64,000 nt of DNA from positions 6,890-70,889 of the forward strand of contig JAWKNY010000020.1 of assembly GCA_041391485.1 (NCBI GenBank), given 5' to 3'. This document shows positions 25,041-33,083 of this stretch, in pieces. The translations under genes were made by a program, and so were the position numbers. Under the pieces are notes generated by a model. That model made no database searches, was not told the DNA's origin, and worked only from the letters and a program-made list of their open reading frames with translations. Numbering within the stretch: position 1 is the stretch's first letter; every line of letters begins with the position of its first letter. This DNA comes from JACKAF01 sp041391485 (GTDB taxonomy: Bacteria > Bdellovibrionota > FAC87 > UBA2466 > JACKAF01).

Positions 25041-25073
25041 AAATTTCATAATTGTAATGTAATTATGAATTTT
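25041..25073. promoter_or_regulatory. 33-bp palindromic operator between LysR and hydrolase genes
   Basis: Perfect 9-base arms TTCATAATT (25045-25053) and AATTATGAA (25061-25069) flank a 7-base spacer. The symmetry extends three further bases on each side after one mismatch. It ends one base before the regulator's ATG and lies about 130 bases from the divergent hydrolase start. LysR-type regulators typically bind such AT-rich dyads (T-N11-A) next to their own gene. The AT-rich character stands out from the GC-rich surroundings. Binding is inferred. Confidence 0.6.
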
Positions 25074-25074
25074 A

Positions 25075-25938
25075 ATGAGTTTACTGAGTCCCCAGTTGGA
25101 AGCGTTCATGGCCATCGTTCGCAGGTCGACGGTCCAGCAGGCCGCCCAGGATCTGGGAATCACCCAGACGGGAGTGACCCAGCGGATCCGCACCCTGGAA
25201 GGGCGTTTGGAGGCGACCTTATTCACCCGATCGCGACGAGGCATGCGCCTCACAACGGAAGGGGAGGCGCTCCTTCGTTACTGTCAGGCCGCGCTTCAGC
25301 TCGAAGGGGAGGTGCTCGCCAAAATCCAAAACACGGGCACGATGGCCGAGATTCAAGTTCGCATGACCGGGCCCTCCAGCATCATGCGCTCGCGCGTGAT
25401 CCCGGTTGCCGTGAAATTGCTGCGAGAGTTTCCCGAGCTTGTTTACAACTTCGATCTGGATGACGGCGAAAAAGGAGCGCACAAACTCAAAGCGGGAGAA
25501 AGCGATCTGGCCGTCATCCCGCGCGACGAGGTCGTCCCCGAGATGGATAGCAAGCTCCTGCTCCCTGAACGCTATATTTTGGTGGGCCCCGCCAAATGGA
25601 AGAAGATTCCGCTCAAACAGGTGATTGAAGAAAAGCACATCGTGGATTTTGATTCGCGGGACAAGATGACACTCTCCTATTTGCGCGAGCACAGCTTAAG
25701 AGAGATGGCGCATCCGATACGGCATTTGGCTAACAATACCGATGCGCTTACCGCGATGGTGATGATGGGAGTCGGGTATTCGGTACTCGACGAGCAGTTC
25801 GCCGCTCCATATATTCGCCAAGGGCACCTAGCCGATTTAAATCCGGGTGGGTTTTATGAAAACAGTTTGGCGTTGGTTTGGTACCCACGGCCGCAAATGC
25901 CGCGCTACTTCGGCGAAATTATTAAATCAGTGAAATAG
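25075..25938 (+). CDS. LysR-family transcriptional regulator
   Basis: A 287-residue DNA-binding regulator. The N-terminal winged helix-turn-helix is clear (STVQQAAQDLGITQTGVTQR, then IRTLEGRLEATLFTRSRRG), followed by a linker helix and a periplasmic-binding-like effector domain (about residues 90-287). It lies amid the tryptophan/aminophenol catabolic genes, divergent from one secreted hydrolase and converging with the other, with a palindrome at its own start. It is therefore the best candidate local regulator, possibly sensing an aromatic amine or kynurenine-type intermediate (inference). Its end overlaps the minus-strand hydrolase gene by 17 bases. Confidence 0.9.
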   Translation: MSLLSPQLEAFMAIVRRSTVQQAAQDLGITQTGVTQRIRTLEGRLEATLFTRSRRGMRLTTEGEALLRYCQAALQLEGEVLAKIQNTGTMAEIQVRMTGPSSIMRSRVIPVAVKLLREFPELVYNFDLDDGEKGAHKLKAGESDLAVIPRDEVVPEMDSKLLLPERYILVGPAKWKKIPLKQVIEEKHIVDFDSRDKMTLSYLREHSLREMAHPIRHLANNTDALTAMVMMGVGYSVLDEQFAAPYIRQGHLADLNPGGFYENSLALVWYPRPQMPRYFGEIIKSVK

Positions 25939-27415
25939 TCCGCCGACTAGGGGCGGTAGAAACTTCAGAAACCCGTGCGGCGGCGAGCTCTTCTTGCCGT
26001 TGGTTTACCGCGTGCAGGAAATCGTACACGTGGGTGTAAACGTCCACCACCGTGTCTTTACCTTCATTGGGCATCGAGCGGTGGGCGACCGCGACCACGT
26101 CGTGTCCCACATCTTTCCACGATCCATAGCGCGTGAGCGCCTGGTGCCGCTGCGCTTGTTGCACATGCCAGCGGTAAGCGCGCCGAACGCTATGAGGGAC
26201 TTGCCAATCGGATTCCCCCCAAACGACGTAGGTGGGAATCCCATTGAAAGGACTCCCACTGCGGTGCCAATTGAGCGGCCCGCTGTCTGCTACCCCCATG
26301 TCTTTGTACCAGCCAAAAAGGACCTCCAACCCACGGAGATTTGGTACAAATTCATCCCGTCTAATCTTTTCTTCAATCCAACTTCGGCGCTGATCGCTGG
26401 AGCCGCCGGGAAGCGTTCCCAACTTTTCCAAAAACGCAATCTGGTCCGTCTGCGCTTCGATGAGTCCCAAGGTTTGCATGTTGGAAAGCCAGGCAAGGCG
26501 TTCACGAAGCCCTGTAGCAGGAAAACCACCAAGTGTATTGATCATGCCGTTGATCGTATTTAGACGTGCGTCTAGATCGGCCGAAGCATCAGCTGGCACT
26601 TTAATATTACCGGCTTCTACCTGCGCGCGGATCCAAGCGAGGCGATCGGCCTCTTCCCCAATCTTGTATTCGCCGGTTTGCTGCGCGTGTTCGTAAGCCA
26701 GCTCTTCGTTTTCTTTGAGTCCGACGGTCGGGTGCATCGGTCCGATGAGGATCATTCCCGCAAGCAAATCGGGTCGCATCTGAGCAATGGCTGGCATCAA
26801 ACCGGTAGAAGCGCTTCGGGCGATGGCGACCAAAGGCAGTCCGCCGGAGGCTTTTTTCATGTCCTCAAACCATTCAATGAGGTAGGCGATCTGAGCCTTG
26901 GCGGTCACGTAGTCGTCTAGATGTCTGCCGGCTCCATAGCCGGGCAGATCGATGGACTCGGAAACAGTAGGTAGCCAGGTGGGCAATCCTTTGAGCGTTT
27001 CTGCGAGAGAGCCGTTCTTGCTTTTGGAGCTCATCATGATGTTCATGAAGTTCAGCCAAGAACCTCCCTGACTCTTCATCCCGCCGCCACCGTGAATGAC
27101 TGCAAGGTGAAGTTTTGGAGCGACGGTTCCGTGCTTGGCTCCGTAGTTAATCTTTTCCGGACAGCGCCCTTCCTTGTGGTGGTAGACGATTGTCTGCAAC
27201 TTCGGGTGGAAAGACGCTTCAAACAAACTGTACTGATTGTTTCCTAAAAATACCTTGTTGCCACGGATAGCAATGCTCTGGCCTTCGATCAGATTGCGCG
27301 TGGTCTGCCATTCCAGCAGATGCGCGCGGCAAAGCGGGTGATCCAGCCCGGTCACGGTTGCCCACGCCGCTTGGGAACCCCAGATGCTAATGAATGCCAG
27401 AATAACTAGTCGCAA
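25922..27415 (-). CDS. Secreted alpha/beta-hydrolase-like protein, paralogue of 23195-24907
   Basis: A 497-residue protein with a signal peptide (LVILAFISIWGSQAAWA). An oxyanion-type motif HLAVIHGGGGMKSQGGSW is followed by the elbow PLVAIARSASTGLMPAIAQ. The shared block IGPMHPTVGLKENEE corresponds to SPVHPSIKLKEDVA in the paralogue. The core ends with VWGESDWQVPHSVRRAY (acid) and WKDVGHDVVAVAHRS (His). Serine hydrolase chemistry is plausible, but the elbow lacks the classic Gly-x-Ser-x-Gly. Its start faces the asparaginase-formamidase fusion gene across about 240 bases, so promoters for both lie there. It could release or deacylate an aromatic substrate outside the cell; no direct evidence. 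Confidence 0.7.
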   Translation of the reverse strand: MRLVILAFISIWGSQAAWATVTGLDHPLCRAHLLEWQTTRNLIEGQSIAIRGNKVFLGNNQYSLFEASFHPKLQTIVYHHKEGRCPEKINYGAKHGTVAPKLHLAVIHGGGGMKSQGGSWLNFMNIMMSSKSKNGSLAETLKGLPTWLPTVSESIDLPGYGAGRHLDDYVTAKAQIAYLIEWFEDMKKASGGLPLVAIARSASTGLMPAIAQMRPDLLAGMILIGPMHPTVGLKENEELAYEHAQQTGEYKIGEEADRLAWIRAQVEAGNIKVPADASADLDARLNTINGMINTLGGFPATGLRERLAWLSNMQTLGLIEAQTDQIAFLEKLGTLPGGSSDQRRSWIEEKIRRDEFVPNLRGLEVLFGWYKDMGVADSGPLNWHRSGSPFNGIPTYVVWGESDWQVPHSVRRAYRWHVQQAQRHQALTRYGSWKDVGHDVVAVAHRSMPNEGKDTVVDVYTHVYDFLHAVNQRQEELAAARVSEVSTAPSRRTISLI

Positions 27416-27659
27416 TGCCCCTACCTCTTGCCGTTACAGCGAAATAAAGGAGATCTCAAATTTTCCATTTGGTTCGATGCCTGGGGATCACCTTAGCCAA
27501 ACGGAGCGACGCCTGTCATCATAAAATTTATTCAATCATTTTAATGGTTTGGATCTCGACGCGGAGTTTAAGGAGTTTGTAAAGGAAAATCTGGGGCGGT
27601 TTTTGCCCATTTCCAAAGCCTCAAACGCGCTTTACAGTGGACGGCAATCAGGAGAAGTC

Positions 27660-29226
27660 ATGCACCTTAGCAGTCTGTTCAGTTTTTACAGAAACGGAAT
27701 CCGAGAAATCACCGTCGTGGGAGAGATCGTGGTGAGCGACGGTCGCAGCACGCTCTACTCGACGTCTGCCGAACGGATTTGGCTTTCCAGCGCGGTCCCT
27801 GTTAAAGCCGTTTCAATTTCTAGCGACAGGACTGGATTCTAAAACTTGGGCCGGCGATCCTCTGTATGCGGCCGCGCTGGGATCGATCTCCGCTACGCCG
27901 GAGCAAGTGGACGCGCTTAAGCACCTTCCGGATCGCCGCCGCCAGCTCATTCCCAAGCTTGCGATACCCAACGTGGGTTACCCGATGGACGAAGCCCATC
28001 GGGAATTCTTGAAGGCGCAGTCGCTTCCGCCGGCTGTGGAATACCACAGCTGCTTTAGCAAACACCTGGGGATCCTGGAGGCGTGCGAACGCAGTGGGTG
28101 GGATGCCGGTACTTATAATAAGGTGGACCACCCGTACCACCAGCGGCTTCAAGAAACGCTCTCCGAATTACTCGGCAAGTCTCTCCATTGTGAATGGGTG
28201 GTGGATGGGTGTGGTTTGCCCTCGCCGGTGCTCGAACTCTCTCAGATGGCAAAACTTTTTCAGCAGCTCGCCGGAGGGGAGAAACTAAAAGACATCCGCA
28301 CCCAGATGTTGGGCTTTCCGGATTGGATTGGCGGGCCAAAGCGGGTGGACACGCGTTTGATGGCTGCCAATGAAGGCAAAGTCATCGCGAAGGAAGGCGC
28401 CGACGGGCTTCTCGGACTCAGTATTTTACCGTCGACAAAATACCCCAGTGGTTTAGGAGCCGTCTGCAAGCTCTATGGGGGTTACCAGCCTTTTTTGGCG
28501 GGACTGGCGGTGGCTCCCATTCTGGAAGCGCTGGGTTTGGAGGCGGTGGGTGCCGTGCCGAGTGGCCAGACACTGCGGTACCACTTTATCCCCTTTGAAA
28601 AAGCTGAGTGCCTGGACATTAGCCCCGCCGTGAGTGCGCGCACCGCCGTCTTTCCAGGCGATGTCCCGTTTTCCCGTGAGGTGAGTCTGGACGCGGAGAA
28701 GGGCGATCACCTGACACTGTCGAGCTGCCACACCACTTTGCACGTGGGGGCCCATGCGGACGCTCCCAGCCACTTCCTTAAAGGAGGGAAGACCATCGAT
28801 GCCGTCTCTCCGGATCTTTACACGGGTCTTTGTGAAGTTCGAACGATCCGCAAAAAGCGCGGAGAAATCCTGCAGGCGGAGGACTTAGGAGATTTCAAAA
28901 CTCGCCGTGTTTTATTGCGTACGGGATCGTTTCCGGATGTGGAGCATTTCAACGAGGATTTTGTTGCGCTCAGCCCGGAGCTCATTCAGAAACTTTCGGA
29001 TAAGGGGATGGTGCTAGTAGGCGTGGATACCCCTTCGCTCGACCCGGCGGATTCCAAAACCCTTGCGGCTCACCACGCGACATTGGGCGGAAAGCTAGCC
29101 ATTTTGGAAGGGCTGGACCTCACTTCCGTAGAGGACGGTATTTACTGGCTGTCGGCGAGCCCGTTGAAGCTGGAAGGGGCCGACGCCAGCCCGGTGCGCG
29201 CGCTTCTTACGCCGTTGTCTTGGTAG
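27660..29226 (+). CDS. Asparaginase II domain fused to kynurenine formamidase (KynB-like), one frameshift
   Basis: Reconstructed single protein of about 520 residues. The N-terminal domain (to about 315) matches the bacterial L-asparaginase II family (Rhizobium AnsA-like): FYRNGIRE, VGEIVVSDG, RSLLKPFQFLATGL, then HLPDRRRQLIPK, GWDAGTYNKVDHPYH and VVDGCGLPSPVLEL. The C-terminal 205 residues are a cyclase-type kynurenine formamidase with the metal motif HVGAHADAPSHF, DISPAVSARTAVFPGD and LVGVDTPSLDPADSK. This activity hydrolyses N-formylkynurenine made by tryptophan dioxygenase, whose gene converges 2 bases away. The frame slips once at 27780-27793. AGGAGA precedes the ATG. The fusion itself lies within one unbroken frame. 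Confidence 0.82.
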
Positions 29227-29228
29227 AG

Positions 29229-30047
29229 TTAGTAGCCCAAACCGCCCATGTGGGTACGGGCTTCCCAAAGCTCCGGAAAGAACTTTTTTGAAAGCGTTTG
29301 CTGAAGGTAAGCGACACCAAGTGAGCCGCCGGTTCCGCGCTTCATCCCGATCATGCGCTCCACCATTTGGACATGGCGAAAGCGCCAGAGGAGTAATTGC
29401 TCGTCAAAGTGGATGAGGTACTCACACAGGTTGTGCAAGGCGGTGTTCTCTCCTCCATCATAAACTTTTAGAAGCGCCTGAAGCACAGACTCCGCATCGG
29501 TTTTCTTCAAAAGTTTTTCCTGCACGAGTAGTTTCAAAAAGGCGTCGCGTAGGCTGGGTTTTTGGAGGCGCACTTTTATCGAGTTTTTCCACTCCGGATC
29601 CAGCTTAAAAAACTTGGTGTAGTCGGACTGTGGGGCGCCCACCATCAGCTCCAGCTCCCTAAACTGGGTGCTTTGGAAACCACTGGCTGGCTGTAAGTTG
29701 GAACGAAAACGGTTGAACTCCGTCGGCGTCATCGTTTCCAAAATGTCGATTTGCTGGATGAGTACGCGAAAAATCTCGCAGACCCTATCAAAGAGCCGGA
29801 AGGCGGGAATCAGTTCTCCCGCTGACACGAGTGTGACAAGCTTCTCTAGTTCGTAAAGCACTTGTTTGAACCAGAGTTCGTAGGTTTGGTGCACAATGAT
29901 GAACAACATCTCATCGTGCGCTGCCGGCTCAGAGAGCGGCACCTGCAACGAAGTCAGCTCGTTGACTTTAAGATAACTGGAATAGCTTGGTTCGCTTCGA
30001 GGGGCCGAAGGCGTATCGGTCCCCTTATCTTTTGTAACCCTTCCCAT
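29229..30047 (-). CDS. kynA: Tryptophan 2,3-dioxygenase
   Basis: Heme dioxygenase that opens the indole ring of L-tryptophan to N-formylkynurenine; it is cytoplasmic and tetrameric in known cases. At 272 residues it is usual for bacteria. Hallmarks are HDEMLFIIVHQTYELWFKQ (distal His53), RFRSNLQPASGFQSTQFR (substrate-binding Arg region), LLLWRFRHVQMVERMIG with proximal heme ligand His225, and GTGGSLG (usually GTGGSSG). It converges with the formamidase-fusion gene. Together they perform the first two kynurenine pathway steps, so the pair must be expressed from separate promoters on opposite strands. Confidence 0.96.
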   Translation of the reverse strand: MGRVTKDKGTDTPSAPRSEPSYSSYLKVNELTSLQVPLSEPAAHDEMLFIIVHQTYELWFKQVLYELEKLVTLVSAGELIPAFRLFDRVCEIFRVLIQQIDILETMTPTEFNRFRSNLQPASGFQSTQFRELELMVGAPQSDYTKFFKLDPEWKNSIKVRLQKPSLRDAFLKLLVQEKLLKKTDAESVLQALLKVYDGGENTALHNLCEYLIHFDEQLLLWRFRHVQMVERMIGMKRGTGGSLGVAYLQQTLSKKFFPELWEARTHMGGLGY

Positions 30048-30106
30048 GATACTTTCAACCTAGCAGGTCCAAAAGCGCGCGCAAAGGGGAAAGTCGGAAG
30101 CCTTGC

Positions 30107-31453
30107 CTATTGCGACAAACGGGATTCCAACTGAGGGCGCCGCAGCAAGTCCATCAGAGAGGGGCCTTCGAGTCCCGCTGCCGGGATCCAGGGCGTGTAG
30201 TCGACAACAAACTTATTGCTGTTCTTCGGGCGCTCAAACCAGATATCAATGACTTCACCTTTTTTGCCATTGCCCTTGGCATCGGTGAACTCAAAATACG
30301 CCCACTGGCGGGCTCGTGCCCGACCGCCGTAATAAAGGAAGCGGTTCGAGTCGTAATTCAAGCTAATGCTCTGCACGCGTTTGGCGCTTAGAGGCTGAAG
30401 CTCATTTTTTTCCGAAATGCCATTGCTGTTCTTGTCCTGCCACAGGAGCAGTTCGGAGAACTTCTCGTCCTGACTGTCGATCAGATTGTCTTTGTTGGAA
30501 TCGAGTTCTTTGAGGGCTTCAAAACCGTTGGACTCTTCCACATTGCCGAATAGCTCGTAGCCGTCGTTGATCTTCCCGTCTTTGTTTCTATCCAAGGCAA
30601 GAAAGTAACCCGGGGCATCCTTTTCGACCCAGTAGGTACGATCTTTAATCGTATCCATTTGGAAGACCACTTCTCCTCTAAACGCGGGCCGACGCTTGTC
30701 AAAAAACAGCATCAAAGGCGATTTAATCGCGTTGCAGTTATCCGCGTAATACCGACCGTATTGGAAATTTTGGGGCAACGCACCTACGGCGTGGAAGCTG
30801 GCCCGTAGATGGGAGCCGTTTTGACTGATGTCACTGAGCACCCGACTACCGCCCACTGAAACCCCTTGCTGCGTCATCGAAGCCGTGACCCAGGTATAGC
30901 GGTCGGTGGTTTCCTGATACTCCCCGGTCGCGGTCACACCCATGCTGTTGATGTAACGGTTCGGAAAGGTGAAGCGCAAAAATGCCTTAAAGGCGCGCCG
31001 ATCGGGGAAGAATTGAACGCGTGCGAAGTCTGTGTTTCCCGAGGCTGTGCTCAGCCCGGCAACCGGCTGGAAACTGGTGAAAGTGTCTCGGTGGAAAAAG
31101 TCGCGTCCCAACATGCTCACCTGGAACAACGGACTTGTCCCTTGAGCGGAAGAACGAACCTGAAAGCCGAAGACTATCGGCAAACCACCGTCCATGTACC
31201 GCCGGGCACCCGTGTGTAGTCCCGGAGGGCTACGGAAGTTACCGGAGGAACAGGAAGCGGCAATATCGATAATGAGCTCGCCTTGGGTCGTGAAACGGGC
31301 TTCGCCGCCGGCGGATCGGTTCTCTACGCCGTCATCGATACCCATGTTGGAGATGGCGTCCGGTCCGGGGGGAGCAAAGGACTTCTCCGTCCACAACAAA
31401 CCCACCACCAGGAAAAACACAATGGGAAGGGCCCACGTACCATTTTTTCGCAT
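30107..31453 (-). CDS. Secreted protein with EF-hand-like calcium repeats, last gene of pilin-like operon
   Basis: A 448-residue exported protein with a signal segment (LPIVFFLVVGLLWTEKSFA). The first 270 residues form an unrecognised, probably beta-rich domain. Three acidic calcium-loop repeats follow: DRNKDGKINDGYELFG, DSNKDNLIDSQDEKF and DKNSNGISEKNEL. They resemble EF-hand/dockerin loops with D-x-N/D-x-D/N-G spacing. A C-terminal region ends in DYTPWIPAAGLEGPS. It lies 27 bases after the PilW-like gene on the same strand, in the position where tip adhesins or assembly proteins occur in type IV pilus minor-pilin operons. A calcium-dependent surface role is inference. Confidence 0.72.
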   Translation of the reverse strand: MRKNGTWALPIVFFLVVGLLWTEKSFAPPGPDAISNMGIDDGVENRSAGGEARFTTQGELIIDIAASCSSGNFRSPPGLHTGARRYMDGGLPIVFGFQVRSSAQGTSPLFQVSMLGRDFFHRDTFTSFQPVAGLSTASGNTDFARVQFFPDRRAFKAFLRFTFPNRYINSMGVTATGEYQETTDRYTWVTASMTQQGVSVGGSRVLSDISQNGSHLRASFHAVGALPQNFQYGRYYADNCNAIKSPLMLFFDKRRPAFRGEVVFQMDTIKDRTYWVEKDAPGYFLALDRNKDGKINDGYELFGNVEESNGFEALKELDSNKDNLIDSQDEKFSELLLWQDKNSNGISEKNELQPLSAKRVQSISLNYDSNRFLYYGGRARARQWAYFEFTDAKGNGKKGEVIDIWFERPKNSNKFVVDYTPWIPAAGLEGPSLMDLLRRPQLESRLSQ

Positions 31454-31480
31454 ACGACCTCCAATTAGAATCTAGCGACT

Positions 31481-32596
31481 CTAAAAATCAAAACTATTAG
31501 GAATCACAACCTTGCCAGCTGCATTACGACGACACGAGCTGCCGATGGCCTCACTCTTACTTGTTACCTTGCGGTTCAAAGTCGAGCGGTCCTCATAGAC
31601 GGTGGGGCGCACAGATGGGTTGTTGATGGTTCTTCTTGCTAATTCGACACCACAAACGGGTAGGGCGACGACCTGAGCTTGTCCCCAGCTCCCATTCTCC
31701 GGATCAAATTGGGCGCGCATCAAGCGACCGGTTTGGTAGCCTTCGTATTCGACAGGCTCTACCGAGTAGCGCACAAAGGTAATCCGTCGGGCCAAAATGA
31801 AAACCGCGGCACCGCCCTGGGGGGGAGCCATCCGGAAAAACTCATCGAGCGACGTCAGCGTGGATCCCATTACGGGGTGCACTTGCTGCGTGATCGGCGT
31901 TTGGGGAATGGACGTCACGGGTTGGAAGGTGTCCGACGCGTCCCAATAGCCGATAAAGCTATGAGAGCGGGGGGCGGCATTGAAGTTGGGCAAGCCACCG
32001 CCCGCGGGTAACGCACGCACCAAACCGGCACTATAGAATTGGATGAGCGCGAAAGGTTCTCGCAACGTTCCGTTTGGGCTGAAACTGGTAATGGATTTGG
32101 CTCTCAAAATATCCTTCATTCTCGCTACGTTCAGAGTGACAGTCCCCACGTTGTTCGGGTTGCCGGGTGCGGGTGCCGTTTGATCATAAAATCGGGCTAC
32201 CTGAATGGGCTGCGGGGGTGATTCAGAGCTTTGCTCCAGCATCATCACGAAGGTCCCGTTGTTGTCGGGCGTCAGGGTCACGCGGCGACGGCACGCCGCC
32301 AGGCCATCCGGACAGGGTTGATCCTTCAGGTGATCCCAAAAATTTCTTCCGGCTTCATCATTGAAGGGCAGGGTGTTGAAGCCCACGCCGCTTCGGGTGA
32401 CGTCAAACCAGAGCGCTCGCGATCCCACCATTTCCGTCTGCAGCGCGCGGTAGTTTCCGTCAGTGACCAAAAGACCTTTTTTCAAAAACACCATCAATTC
32501 TCCCATTGCGAGGAAGATAAAACTGGCCAGTGCAGTCACCAGCAGTACTTCTAGCAATGTCACGCCGGAGTTCCAGCGCTTACGTACAACCTTCAT
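31481..32596 (-). CDS. PilW-like minor pilin
   Basis: A 371-residue prepilin. It has a short basic leader ending in Gly, then VTLLEVLLVTALASFIFLAM, the type III (prepilin) cleavage site with the usual Glu at +5 and a hydrophobic helix for pilus packing. The large C-terminal domain, with a few Cys and an RRTINNPSVRPTVYEDRS region, resembles PilW-type minor pilins in size. It should be processed by the prepilin peptidase encoded at 1320-2111. It lies between the short prepilin (20-base gap) and the EF-hand protein (27-base gap), so it is part of one operon. Confidence 0.8.
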   Translation of the reverse strand: MKVVRKRWNSGVTLLEVLLVTALASFIFLAMGELMVFLKKGLLVTDGNYRALQTEMVGSRALWFDVTRSGVGFNTLPFNDEAGRNFWDHLKDQPCPDGLAACRRRVTLTPDNNGTFVMMLEQSSESPPQPIQVARFYDQTAPAPGNPNNVGTVTLNVARMKDILRAKSITSFSPNGTLREPFALIQFYSAGLVRALPAGGGLPNFNAAPRSHSFIGYWDASDTFQPVTSIPQTPITQQVHPVMGSTLTSLDEFFRMAPPQGGAAVFILARRITFVRYSVEPVEYEGYQTGRLMRAQFDPENGSWGQAQVVALPVCGVELARRTINNPSVRPTVYEDRSTLNRKVTSKSEAIGSSCRRNAAGKVVIPNSFDF

Positions 32597-32615
32597 CCCG
32601 TCCCCCTACAAGACT

Positions 32616-33074
32616 CTATTGTGGGACTAAAACACGGACGTCCCGAGTGTTGTCCCCCCACTGCATGCGCATATGCATCATCATCATTCCCGGCACTTCC
32701 GTGTGTAGGAAAACTTTTTTAATAAGTCCCGGACACGTTGCCGCGTCACACTGGGACTCGTTCATCATGGAAAATGAGGTAAAGCGAATACCTTCCAAGG
32801 AATCCAGAAGGTCTTCGTCTTTGCGGCTGGCGGCATCAAATGGGCTCGTTTGCTGCGCACCGCCTACTGAGGCCTGTGCCAGCATGGTGGCCGCAAGACG
32901 ATCCTGTACCAAATCGATTTTCACATCCTCGTACATGCTCGTATAAATACGGAAGCCCGCCATCAACCCTTGGGCAGCAATGCCGATAATCGCGGCCGTT
33001 GCCATGAGTTCCAAGAACGTCATGCCTCGGTTGTTTTTTAGGACTTTTCTAACTTTTAGAAAACTCTTCTTCAT
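32616..33074 (-). CDS. Type IV prepilin-like protein
   Basis: A 152-residue prepilin with leader KVRKVLKNNRG and the mature N-terminus MTFLELMATAAIIGIAAQGL, giving a clear Gly|Met-Thr-Phe-Leu-Glu processing site. The small globular domain contains Cys residues (DAATCPGL) and a methionine-rich EVPGMMMMHMRMQW stretch. Size and N-terminus match minor pilins or type II secretion pseudopilins (PilV/GspI-like). It lies between the giant pilin-like gene (10-base gap) and the PilW-like gene. Confidence 0.82.
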   Translation of the reverse strand: MKKSFLKVRKVLKNNRGMTFLELMATAAIIGIAAQGLMAGFRIYTSMYEDVKIDLVQDRLAATMLAQASVGGAQQTSPFDAASRKDEDLLDSLEGIRFTSFSMMNESQCDAATCPGLIKKVFLHTEVPGMMMMHMRMQWGDNTRDVRVLVPQ

Positions 33075-33083
33075 AACGTACCT

